64,000 nt of DNA from CBDDLD01 sp965230605. GTDB lineage: Bacteria > Bacteroidota > Bacteroidia > Flavobacteriales > Flavobacteriaceae. The stretch lies in the NCBI GenBank assembly GCA_965230605.1, contig CBDDLD010000004.1, forward strand, positions 930,001 to 994,000. The letters run 5' to 3'. The translations under genes were made by a program, and so were the position numbers. Below, piece by piece: positions 7,483 through 15,178 of this stretch (its first letter is position 1; each line of letters starts with the position of its first letter). The notes under the pieces are model-generated. The model was not told the origin of the DNA and did no database searches. It worked only from the letters and a program-made list of their open reading frames with translations.

Positions 7483-7824
7483 TTATTCTTTATCTATGTT
7501 CTTGGTCAAATTATAACCTATAAATAACCCTACTCCGGCCATAGTAAATATTACTGCTGGATAAATGGCATCCTCATCTAGTGTAGAGTAATGGTCTATA
7601 AGTGCTGCAATAAATACACCAACACCTATTCCCATTAATAATAATGCCAAGTTTAGAATGAGTACTTTCCATACTGGGGCAGTGTGCATTCTACCTTTTG
7701 CAAAAATACTGGCTTCAGCACCTTTTTCTATAAGTGCTAAGCGCTCTTTATTTCTTGTGGTGAAAAATAGATAGGCTATTGCGAAAATTGTCCCAAAAAT
7801 TACTGCTAAAACTGCTACTTCCAT
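7483..7824 (-). CDS. DUF6249-like membrane protein, predicted ECF regulon member
   Basis: 113 residues: an N-terminal helix (about 3-22), a short basic segment with KERLALIEKGAEASIF, and two further helices (about 52-74 and 84-104). The EKGA motif between helices is common in a family of small Flavobacteria membrane proteins (DUF6249 in my recollection). It is divergent from the ECF sigma gene at 7991, and its upstream region carries, on its own strand, the same TGTAAC-N17-CGTC promoter that faces the sigma gene. Co-regulation is therefore well supported; biochemical role unknown. Confidence 0.75.
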   Translation of the reverse strand: MEVAVLAVIFGTIFAIAYLFFTTRNKERLALIEKGAEASIFAKGRMHTAPVWKVLILNLALLLMGIGVGVFIAALIDHYSTLDEDAIYPAVIFTMAGVGLFIGYNLTKNIDKE

Positions 7825-7894
7825 AATTGTTTGTTTTATACTGCTTAAAAACAGTTTGATTGAATATTAATTAAATTTGAATTTCATAACCTAT

Positions 7895-7980
7895 GACGAC
7901 ATGTTTTTAATTTAGGTTACAAAAAAATTAAATTATTTTTTTTCAGTATATAATGTAACCTCAAGAGGAGAGGTGTCGTC
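7895..7980. promoter_or_regulatory. Mirror-symmetric divergent ECF-sigma promoters
   Basis: Plus strand: TGTAACC (7954-7960), 13 bases, TGTCGTC (7974-7980), i.e. TGTAAC-N17-CGTC. Minus strand: the exact reverse complement, TGTAACC (7915-7921), 13 bases, TGTCGTC (7895-7901). The arms are separated by 32 bases. TGTAAC-N17-CGAC/CGTC is the architecture known for ECF sigma factors such as Bacillus SigX. One promoter drives the sigma gene (start site would be only a few bases before the ATG at 7991, so a leaderless or very short 5' end), the other the 113-residue membrane protein with about a 65-base leader. Confidence 0.8.
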
Positions 7981-7990
7981 TTAACTACAG

Positions 7991-8581
7991 ATGACCACCA
8001 ACGACGACCAGATTTATATAGATAAGATCATTGAAGGAGATAGTAGTGCATTTGCTATTTTGGTAGAGCGCTACAAGGATTTGGTATATACCATAGCTTA
8101 CAGAATGCTAAAGCATAGAGAGGAAGCTGAGGAAGTATCTCAAGATACTTTTATAAAGGTATATAAGTCGTTGCATAAGTTTAAAGGCGACTCTAAGTTT
8201 TCTACTTGGATTTATAAAGTGGCTTATAATAGTTGTCTAGATCGCTTAAAAAAGCAAAAGCGAAGACAGCATACAGTAAATATAGATGAGTTTACAGAGT
8301 ATAAGATAAAAACCTTGGATAATGCCTTAGAACATATGGAGGTAAAAGAGCGTCAAGAAGCCATTAAGCGTTGTATGGATCTTTTACCGGCAGATGATAA
8401 TGTTTTATTGACATTATTTTATTTTGAAGAGTTATCTTTGGAAGAAATATCTAAGGTAACAGGAATTACTGCTAATACAGTAAAGGTGAGATTGTTTAGA
8501 AGTCGAAAAAAACTACTGACAATTTTGAAAGAACAATTAGAACCGGAAATTTTAGAGCATTATGAAAGAGTCAATGGATAA
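7991..8581 (+). CDS. ECF-type RNA polymerase sigma factor
   Basis: 196 residues. Sigma region 2 spans about residues 20-90 (LVERYKDLVYTIAYRM, EVSQDTFIKVYKSL, FSTWIYKVAYNSCLDRLKK) and region 4 about 125-180 (LTLFYFEELSLEEISKVTG followed by TANTVKVRLFRSRKKL), with no region 1 or 3, the definition of the ECF group. It would redirect RNA polymerase to promoters such as the one in front of itself. The next gene overlaps its end by 8 to 20 bases and encodes a membrane protein that is the likely anti-sigma factor. Confidence 0.93.
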   Translation: MTTNDDQIYIDKIIEGDSSAFAILVERYKDLVYTIAYRMLKHREEAEEVSQDTFIKVYKSLHKFKGDSKFSTWIYKVAYNSCLDRLKKQKRRQHTVNIDEFTEYKIKTLDNALEHMEVKERQEAIKRCMDLLPADDNVLLTLFYFEELSLEEISKVTGITANTVKVRLFRSRKKLLTILKEQLEPEILEHYERVNG

Positions 8582-8972
8582 GCATACTGAAGATCTTACT
8601 AAAAAGATTTTGCAACAAGCAGGCGCTGAGATGCCCTCTTTAGATTTTACCCAATCTGTAATGTCTAAATTAGAAGGAATTCCTGTTAAAAGTAGTGTCA
8701 AATACAAGCCTATTATACCTAAGTTTATGCGTTTTCTAATTGCAGTGGCTTTTATTGTCCTTATTGTCTATTTAACGTATACGTCGGGTGATAGTTTAGG
8801 ATGGGCAGATAGTGTTGACTTTAGCTTTTTATCTGAGAACCCACTTAGCGATTTGTTGAGTAATACACCAGTATCTAAAGCACTCTTGTATACGTTTATT
8901 ATGTTTGGATTAATGTTGTTTTTCCAAATTACAATCATTAAGCGTCACCACAACAAACAATTTCAGGTTTAA
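8562..8972 (+). CDS. Membrane protein, putative anti-sigma partner
   Basis: 136 residues from the ATG at 8562; a second ATG at 8574 overlapping the sigma stop (ATGGATAA) is equally good and would give 132 residues. A cytoplasmic N-terminal part of about 50 residues precedes two hydrophobic helices (about 50-68 and 104-124). Coupling to an ECF gene and a soluble N-domain plus membrane anchor are the usual features of anti-sigma factors, but no zinc HxxxCxxC motif is present, so the call rests on context. Its last 4 bases overlap the convergent gene at 8969. Confidence 0.65.
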   Translation: MKESMDKHTEDLTKKILQQAGAEMPSLDFTQSVMSKLEGIPVKSSVKYKPIIPKFMRFLIAVAFIVLIVYLTYTSGDSLGWADSVDFSFLSENPLSDLLSNTPVSKALLYTFIMFGLMLFFQITIIKRHHNKQFQV

Positions 8973-10297
8973 TCTCTGTAATACCAGAACGGTATTCTTG
9001 CCAAATAGACCGTTGTTGTATCATTATTGCGTACGCGTTCTCTGGTAACATTGAGCATGTGCTTACCTTCGGTAAGGCCTTTGATTCCTATATTGGTTTC
9101 AAAGCCTAGATCATTCTTCTTATTTTGAGATAGAATAAATTCAGAATCGTATTTAGTGGTGTCTATTCTTATGTTATAGACATCATTGAAGGTTTTAATA
9201 TATACACGTTTTATGCTATCACGTTGCCTCGAGTTAAAACGATTTCCACTCGAATTAATAGTTATTGATGATGTGAGCCCTCTTTCATCATTTTCTGGTT
9301 TTAGACTTGAGTTATAAGCAAATACATTGTCCTCAACATTTTCATTAAAAACAATAAATACATTTAAATAGGAATCGGTAATGACTTTAGATGGAATAAT
9401 AACGTCCTCAATAAAATCAGTATCGTCTACCAACATATCTCCATAGTTTTTATTATTGGCATAAATGCTACTAGAATTGTTGTCGAAGCTTAAATAATTA
9501 GAGGTTTTATAGTGCAAAGAGGTTCCTATTAGAATCAAAAAATAGACCGGAATTAGCACCATACTCAATCGCTTTCCAAACTTATTATCTAAAAAGTTAT
9601 ATACTAAAGGACGATATAAAAAAGACAGGGTTATAAAACTAAACACCCAATACACGGGGAAATAAATTTTTGAAATCCATTGTTTCTTTTTTAACCAACC
9701 TTGAGTAATAAAGTCAATAAAGGTGATAAACATTCCAAAGACGACAAAAAGCACTAAGGGAATACCAATAATATTTTGCCAGGGCTCAGGAATATTATCA
9801 TTACTTAAAATATAATTGGCAATTAATGCTATTGTGATTATGGTAAATGTAAAAGCTAAGACGTAAAAAATAAGAAGAAAAGAAATCGCAAAAATGATAC
9901 TGCAATAATTTTCTAATTTACCAATATATCGATCAAAAGAACCGACACGTTTTTTTAAATATTTGGTAAATTTTTTACTGTAATTTAAAACCTCGTAATC
10001 AATATCTCCTGAGACGTACCTAAGGCCAAGCGCACCAATCCATAAACCTCTTAAAACTACATGCAGTAACAAATTGAGAATTAAAATACCACAAGAGACT
10101 TGTGCTACTATTAAGACAATAAAGGAATAAATTTGACTGGTTTTTTGTGCCTCTAGAGCGGCAACTTTAATTTGAGGATATGCTGTGAACAAACCAAAGA
10201 TTGCAAATCCGGAAATAATGAGCTCTAACTGCCAGCTCTCTTCTTGGAGCTTTTCTAATAATTTTTTAAAGGAAGCGTTCTCGTAATTTTTACTCAT
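8969..10297 (-). CDS. Polytopic membrane protein of unknown function
   Basis: 442 residues that I do not recognise. The N-terminal half is membrane-embedded, with hydrophobic helices near residues 27-45, 58-82, 130-165, 178-200 and two more around 215-265, divided by a soluble charged loop at about 95-125 (NYSKKFTKYLKKRVGSFDRY). The C-terminal 170 residues form a beta-rich extracytoplasmic domain with motifs such as NVFIVFNENVED and TEGKHMLNVTRERV. It lies between the two ECF loci, convergent with the first and divergent from the second, so it may belong to either envelope-stress circuit. Confidence 0.65.
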   Translation of the reverse strand: MSKNYENASFKKLLEKLQEESWQLELIISGFAIFGLFTAYPQIKVAALEAQKTSQIYSFIVLIVAQVSCGILILNLLLHVVLRGLWIGALGLRYVSGDIDYEVLNYSKKFTKYLKKRVGSFDRYIGKLENYCSIIFAISFLLIFYVLAFTFTIITIALIANYILSNDNIPEPWQNIIGIPLVLFVVFGMFITFIDFITQGWLKKKQWISKIYFPVYWVFSFITLSFLYRPLVYNFLDNKFGKRLSMVLIPVYFLILIGTSLHYKTSNYLSFDNNSSSIYANNKNYGDMLVDDTDFIEDVIIPSKVITDSYLNVFIVFNENVEDNVFAYNSSLKPENDERGLTSSITINSSGNRFNSRQRDSIKRVYIKTFNDVYNIRIDTTKYDSEFILSQNKKNDLGFETNIGIKGLTEGKHMLNVTRERVRNNDTTTVYLARIPFWYYRD

Positions 10298-10375
10298 TAT
10301 AAAGTACGAAGTTTATGATTACGGAACTAAATTTAGCCATATTTATATAGAATAGCGTAATTTTTTTGGTCCTTT

Positions 10376-10401
10376 TGAAACGCTCGTCCTTTTTTTTCGT
10401 T
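10376..10401 (+). promoter_or_regulatory. Candidate ECF promoter of second sigma locus
   Basis: TGAAAC (10376-10381), 16 bases, CGTT (10398-10401): the spacing and boxes of ECF promoters like Bacillus SigW (TGAAAC-N16-CGTA). It lies 27 bases before the ATG at 10429. A further CGTC (10385-10388) sits inside the spacer. Autoregulation is expected for ECF genes; the match itself is moderate because the region is T-rich. Confidence 0.4.
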
Positions 10402-10428
10402 TTTTTAAATGAACACTAACGCATACCA

Positions 10429-10977
10429 ATGCATCAAGATATAAATATCATTTTAGAGGGTTGTAAGAACGGTAACCGACGTTCACAGATGCAAATGTAT
10501 GATCGGTATAGTCAGGCGATGTTCAATGTTGCCATGCGTTATCTTAATAATTCTGAAGATGCTAAAGACGCTATGCAAGAAGGCTTTTTAAAGGCATTTA
10601 AACATATTAAAACGTATCAACCTGCATATAGCTTCGGTGCTTGGTTAAAACGAATCATCATTAATCATTGTATTGATGTTATAAAACAAAGGCGGATACT
10701 TTTTACTGAAATCGAACCTGAACAGATTGCTGTTGTTGATAGTGATTCATGGGAATTTGATAGTAGTATAACTAAGGATGATATTATTTCTGCAATACAG
10801 CAATTACCTGAAAAATATAAAATAGTTGTCAATTTGTATTTATTAGAAGGGTTTGATCACGAAGAAATATCGCAAGTACTATGTATTCCTCGGAAGACAT
10901 CTAGAACACAACTCAAAAGAGGAAAAGAAAAACTAAGGTTATTACTAAAAGAAACATACGATGAAGCGAGATATTAG
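10429..10977 (+). CDS. ECF-type RNA polymerase sigma factor (second locus)
   Basis: 182 residues. Region 2 runs from about 15 to 85 (MQMYDRYSQAMFNVAMRYL, DAMQEGFLKAFKHIKTY, FGAWLKRIIINHCIDVIKQ) and region 4 from about 118 to 175 (QLPEKYKIVVNLYLLEGFD, HEEISQVLCIPRKTSRTQLKRGKEKL). The order is standard for Bacteroidota ECF factors. Its 3' end overlaps the next gene by 17 bases, and that gene in turn overlaps the third by 17, so the three proteins are translationally coupled and probably work in one pathway. Confidence 0.92.
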   Translation: MHQDINIILEGCKNGNRRSQMQMYDRYSQAMFNVAMRYLNNSEDAKDAMQEGFLKAFKHIKTYQPAYSFGAWLKRIIINHCIDVIKQRRILFTEIEPEQIAVVDSDSWEFDSSITKDDIISAIQQLPEKYKIVVNLYLLEGFDHEEISQVLCIPRKTSRTQLKRGKEKLRLLLKETYDEARY

Positions 10978-11473
10978 AACATTATTTAAAGATGATAATC
11001 GTAACGATTATGAACTCCCAGAGGGGCATAGAGAAGAATTCTTAAAAAAGTTAGAGCAACCATCTAAGAGACGATATACTTTATGGATGAGAATAGCAGC
11101 GGTTTTTGTTGTTGCATTGGCATTAAGTTACACCATCTATAAGAATATGGGGAGGCCTTCTGATACGCTTCCAATTTTAGCTCAAATAGAGGCCATGGAA
11201 GTTAATTACTTGAAGAGTATTGATAAAGAATGGCAAAGTTTTGTAGCTATTGCTGAGGATAAAGCATTAGTTAACCGTTATCGGAAAAAACTAGACGATC
11301 TCAGCAAAAACTATGAGGAATTATCCATTCAATTTAAAGGAAATCCGGACGATATTATTGTTGTAGAACAATTGGTAGCTAATTTACAAAGACGCTTAGA
11401 TCTTCTTAAAGATATTCAATCACATATCATCATATTAAATCAAAAAAACGAACATCATGAAAAACAGTTTTAG
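10961..11473 (+). CDS. Single-pass membrane protein, putative anti-sigma factor
   Basis: 170 residues: a short charged cytoplasmic N-terminus (about 1-42, with LPEGHREEFLKKLEQPSKRR), one transmembrane helix (about 44-62, RIAAVFVVALALSYTIYK) and an extracytoplasmic helical domain of about 105 residues with heptad-like spacing suggesting a coiled coil. This topology, directly after and overlapping an ECF gene, fits an anti-sigma factor, although no zinc-binding anti-sigma motif is present. The periplasmic helical part may sense the product of the overlapping downstream gene. Confidence 0.65.
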   Translation: MKRDIRTLFKDDNRNDYELPEGHREEFLKKLEQPSKRRYTLWMRIAAVFVVALALSYTIYKNMGRPSDTLPILAQIEAMEVNYLKSIDKEWQSFVAIAEDKALVNRYRKKLDDLSKNYEELSIQFKGNPDDIIVVEQLVANLQRRLDLLKDIQSHIIILNQKNEHHEKQF

Positions 11474-12596
11474 AATTGCAGTTTTAGCGTTTATCACATC
11501 GATAACTGTCCAAGCACAAGAATTTGAAGTTTTTACTAGAAGCATTCCTACGAACTCAGATACAGAATTAGTCCTCGACCTTGAAAATACATACGTAGCA
11601 ATTGAAACATCAAATGATAATACCATTCAGTTCAATTATAAAGTCGAATTTAAAAACTATTCAAAACGACAAGTAAAAAAGATTGTAGATGACATTATAA
11701 CATCTATAGATACCAAAGACAATAAAGTTATTTTTAAAACCAATAGTAACAAGGCTATGTTGCGTTTATCCTATGCATTTAATACTGCCATCAGTTTTAA
11801 TTTTGATAAGATAAAGTCTAATGATACTATATTTAAAAAGTCAAAACTCAATTTTAATAAAGAGCTAAATGAAGCTACCAAGTTGAAAATGACAAACCTT
11901 CTCAATAAGATCAAAACATTAGATGCTAATGGTAAAGAAACGAAGCTTAATCTAAAGACAGTAAAAATTCAAAAGAGTGATTTCACAATAAAAGTACCGT
12001 CTCATATTAAAATAACAATCAAAGCGAAAAATAGCCAAATCACATTTCAGGGGAAAATGGCTCAACTTATGGACATATATTCCGAAAGATCCACAATAAA
12101 TGGAGGTAACTTTACAAATACAAAAAATAACCTAAGGTTTACTGGAGGAACGGTAACCATAAATGAATTGAATGGAGGCGCATATACCTTTAAAGATGTT
12201 AATACGATTAAATTGGGGAAACTTCAGGATGTTTATGCCTCATGTGAATTTAGCGACTTAGAGATTGGTGAAATTTCTAATAATGTTCAGATTAAAGATT
12301 TTAATAGTAAGTTCTTGATTCACAATTTTTCTGAAAATTTTAAAGCTTTAAAGATGTTATCAGAGTATTCTAAAATTAGTATGTTCTATCCAACAACAGA
12401 TTTTAGCTTGCAGACCTACGGGGTTAATACGGTGCATTATACGTCTGGCCTTAAAACTGAAATAGCACCAAGTAAGTCCGGAAAGAAATCCAAAATGATG
12501 CTTATTGGTAATCCGGATACTTCTAAACATAAGATAGAATTAGACATTTCTCACGGCATTGTGAAGCTTGGAGAAGATTATATTCTGAAGAAGTAA
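11457..12596 (+). CDS. Exported beta-rich protein (DUF4097-like) of the ECF cassette
   Basis: 379 residues with signal peptide MKNSFRIAVLAFITSITVQA. The body is a series of short strands (TVKIQKSDFTIKVPSHIKIT, SQITFQGKMAQLMDIYSER, ...), many with Ser/Asn at turns, resembling the right-handed beta-helix-like DUF4097/GIN domains found next to sigma/anti-sigma pairs in this phylum. It has no T9SS sorting domain, so it likely stays periplasmic. Overlap with the anti-sigma gene by 17 bases argues for a joint sensory role. Function otherwise unknown. Confidence 0.7.
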   Translation: MKNSFRIAVLAFITSITVQAQEFEVFTRSIPTNSDTELVLDLENTYVAIETSNDNTIQFNYKVEFKNYSKRQVKKIVDDIITSIDTKDNKVIFKTNSNKAMLRLSYAFNTAISFNFDKIKSNDTIFKKSKLNFNKELNEATKLKMTNLLNKIKTLDANGKETKLNLKTVKIQKSDFTIKVPSHIKITIKAKNSQITFQGKMAQLMDIYSERSTINGGNFTNTKNNLRFTGGTVTINELNGGAYTFKDVNTIKLGKLQDVYASCEFSDLEIGEISNNVQIKDFNSKFLIHNFSENFKALKMLSEYSKISMFYPTTDFSLQTYGVNTVHYTSGLKTEIAPSKSGKKSKMMLIGNPDTSKHKIELDISHGIVKLGEDYILKK

Positions 12597-12601
12597 GCCC
12601 C

Positions 12602-13294
12602 TTACAGCTTAATAAACTTTACTGTAGGGTAGTTGTCTAATTTTAAAAAATAGATGCCCTTAGTAAGATGTCTAACATCTATCGAATTACGTATGGTATG
12701 TTTTTGCATTACGATTCTACCAAGTGTATCTACAATTATAAGTTGGTTAAAAGAGCGTTGTTTTGGAAGGTTTATATATTGTTCAGTAGGATTTGGGTAG
12801 ATAGTTATAGGCATAGGTGTGTCATCATTTATACTCAGATTATCATTTGTAGAGCGTTCATAACTAAACCCTCCTCCGGTTCCTCCTGGAGTCCAGGTAA
12901 GAAACTTAATGTCAATAAAAATATCTTCTGAGATTAAATGAACCACCATATCTTGCCCAATCATACTTAAAGGGTCACTAGATATGGTGGTTTGCCAGTT
13001 AGAAAAAGTAAGGCTGCCAATATCCGATGTGTTCCCAAATGCCCATTCAGTATCACTTGGGCTCGAGTTAATGGTATATCCTGATTCAGTAGCGATATTA
13101 AAAATCCCTTGATTATTAGCTCTAGTCAACCAAACATTATCGGTAATTCTATCTTGTTGACTCTCAAGATTCCAGTTGCTGCCGTTTGCTTTAGTGAATG
13201 TCATTGTAGGTCCGTTCCAAATGGTTTGTGATTGAATTTGACTTAAAAAACTCAATGACATAAAAGAGACTAATAGTGTGACTGTAATTTTCAT
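12602..13294 (-). CDS. T9SS-exported protein with C-terminal sorting domain
   Basis: 230 residues. A signal peptide (MKITVTLLVSFMSLSFLSQ) is followed by a beta-rich domain of about 130 residues including the strand set LTFSNWQTTISSD and VVHLISEDIFIDIKFLTW, then a linker and a type A sorting domain (PITIYPNPTEQYINL, RIVMQKHTI, LTKGIYFLKL). Such proteins cross the outer membrane by the Por/type IX system and may be attached to the surface. The central domain has no catalytic motif I can name. It lies 6 bases downstream of the peroxidase gene and is probably co-transcribed with it. Confidence 0.85.
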   Translation of the reverse strand: MKITVTLLVSFMSLSFLSQIQSQTIWNGPTMTFTKANGSNWNLESQQDRITDNVWLTRANNQGIFNIATESGYTINSSPSDTEWAFGNTSDIGSLTFSNWQTTISSDPLSMIGQDMVVHLISEDIFIDIKFLTWTPGGTGGGFSYERSTNDNLSINDDTPMPITIYPNPTEQYINLPKQRSFNQLIIVDTLGRIVMQKHTIRNSIDVRHLTKGIYFLKLDNYPTVKFIKL

Positions 13295-13300
13295 CTGTAG

Positions 13301-15100
13301 CTAATAAACATTATCGACATCAGTATCAGACAGTGTGTTAATAAAAGCAACGAGCGCTTTTAATTCATCATCACTTAATTGTAAATTATCAAATGGTAAA
13401 GTCTGATGCTCAAGATCGAAACCCATTCCGCCCCCGCCCCCGAGGTTATAGAAATTCATAAGTTCATCTAAAGTATCATATGCGCCATTATGCATGTATG
13501 GTGCAGTCATTGCCGCATTTCTTACCGTTGGTGTTTTAAACATGCCTTTATGAAGGGGAGAGTTAAACTTCCAGTAGAACCCTAAATCATCATCCAATTC
13601 TTTATTCTCAGAGGTTTCCGGAACACCGATAACTTCTTTCTCTGTTTCTGCAAAAAATGGGGGAACAGTCCCATTGGTCAATGGAATGAAATGGCAGGTA
13701 GCACACAGTGCTTTACCCATGTATAGATTAAAACCGAGTTTTTCTTCCTCTGTATAGGTGTTTTCTTCGCCTCTGATATTTCTGTCAAATTTAGAGTTGA
13801 ATCCATTCAGAGTAGAAACGTATGATGAAATAGCTTTGACGACTTCAGTATTTTTTTTCGATATACCTCCGTATGCTTCATTAAATAAAGTGACATAACT
13901 ACTGTCTTGTAATATGGTATCAGAAAATTGATGCACACTAGAATCAAATTCTTTATTATTGATAAATACAGAAGTGATTTGATCGAGTAAGTTTTGAGAT
14001 CTTCCATCCCAAAAGAAGCTCTGTTGATACACTACATTAACTAGAGTAGGGGTGTTGCGCTCTAAGGGTTTACCTTCGTTATCAAGGTTGACAACCATAC
14101 CGTCTGCATATCCTTTTTCTGGTTGATGACAGGTAGCACAAGCCATTTTTCCATTAGCCGATAATTTAGGGTCAAAGAAAAGCTTCTTGCCAAGCTTTAT
14201 TTGTTTTTCAGTAGGGTTTAAATTAACATTTGGCGTAAAATACTTTACATTAAAAGCATCATCATCAAAGAACGTTTCTGCATCAAAATTGAAAGGCAGA
14301 TAGTCAACTCCTTCCCATAATCCTGAAGCTTTTCTAATGTTCACCCAATCTTTTGTGATAGGATTCATGTAATCGCGAATGAATGTAAAGCGATCAAAAG
14401 TTTCAAAATCAGAATTTGTGTTGATGAAATCTATGGCATTCTTAATATGATCTCTAAAGGTTTCGTCTAAAGTTGGATCATTTTTTTGAATAAGAAAAGC
14501 TATAGAGTTTGTGTAGACTTCTTCGAGACTTTTTAGAGAGATAATAGTTTCTTTTATTCCGTTTTGACTCACAGGAGTGTCAAAACCGGAAATTGCTAAA
14601 CTTACTATCCTAAAAAGTTGTTGATGTGTAGCTATAAAAAAACGCTGTGGATTTAATTTACGCTTGATAATGTTCTTCTTTAAATTGGTGAGTAGTCCAA
14701 TAGTAACATTGACTTCTAGATTAAAATCAGCTTCTGTGACTTCACCATCAAAGACACTTTCTTCAATTTTTTGTAAGCCAACGGGTTTAAGTATCTTATT
14801 ATTATCTTCTTTAAAAACCGGTAAAGCTGGACCATTAACTCGGTGACCAACTTCAGGGTTTAGATATGAAGCGTAAGGTTCTCCCTTTTTAAAAGCTGTT
14901 CTTGCTTCTAAAAAAAGTGCCTTAGAATCAGGATGGTCAAAACCTTTAGTCTTTAGAGTATTTAATAAACTTATAGTTTCTTCGATATGCTGTAAATAAT
15001 AATTTTGGGCATAGGACCAATCCGGGGTGTCTGAAACCGGGACTTTTGAGTTACAAGCTAGGATAGTAAAGCTTGCAAAGAATAAAACAAGACGTTTCAT
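13301..15100 (-). CDS. Di-haem cytochrome c peroxidase with imelysin-like N-terminal region
   Basis: 599 residues, long for a peroxidase (usually about 330-380). A lipobox (TILACNS, Cys16) predicts a lipoprotein. The C-terminal half is a MauG/CcpA-type di-haem domain with two CxxCH haem sites at 321-325 (CATCH) and 466-470 (CATCH), the linking WDGRSQNLLDQ motif and the C-terminal APYMHNGAYDTLDELMNFYN. These enzymes reduce peroxide with electrons from cytochromes, or modify proteins. The first 270 residues are all-helical, with EARTAFKKGE and GLQKIEESVF patterns recalling the imelysin/EfeO fold; that part is inference. It is followed by a T9SS gene and preceded by a collagen-stalk lipoprotein gene. 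Confidence 0.88.
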   Translation of the reverse strand: MKRLVLFFASFTILACNSKVPVSDTPDWSYAQNYYLQHIEETISLLNTLKTKGFDHPDSKALFLEARTAFKKGEPYASYLNPEVGHRVNGPALPVFKEDNNKILKPVGLQKIEESVFDGEVTEADFNLEVNVTIGLLTNLKKNIIKRKLNPQRFFIATHQQLFRIVSLAISGFDTPVSQNGIKETIISLKSLEEVYTNSIAFLIQKNDPTLDETFRDHIKNAIDFINTNSDFETFDRFTFIRDYMNPITKDWVNIRKASGLWEGVDYLPFNFDAETFFDDDAFNVKYFTPNVNLNPTEKQIKLGKKLFFDPKLSANGKMACATCHQPEKGYADGMVVNLDNEGKPLERNTPTLVNVVYQQSFFWDGRSQNLLDQITSVFINNKEFDSSVHQFSDTILQDSSYVTLFNEAYGGISKKNTEVVKAISSYVSTLNGFNSKFDRNIRGEENTYTEEEKLGFNLYMGKALCATCHFIPLTNGTVPPFFAETEKEVIGVPETSENKELDDDLGFYWKFNSPLHKGMFKTPTVRNAAMTAPYMHNGAYDTLDELMNFYNLGGGGGMGFDLEHQTLPFDNLQLSDDELKALVAFINTLSDTDVDNVY

Positions 15101-15118
15101 TTTGTTGTATTTATGAAA

Positions 15119-15148
15119 TAAAAAAGAATCTTCATTAGAAAATGAAGA
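15119..15148 (-). terminator. Hairpin between lipoprotein and peroxidase genes
   Basis: TCTTCATT (15129-15136) / AGAA / AATGAAGA (15141-15148), preceded on the plus strand by an A-run, so read leftward it looks like a terminator or attenuator 31 bases past the stop at 15179. It may lower, rather than abolish, read-through into the peroxidase gene. Confidence 0.65.
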
Positions 15149-15178
15149 CCTTTTTTATTGAAGATTAAATAAATTAAA

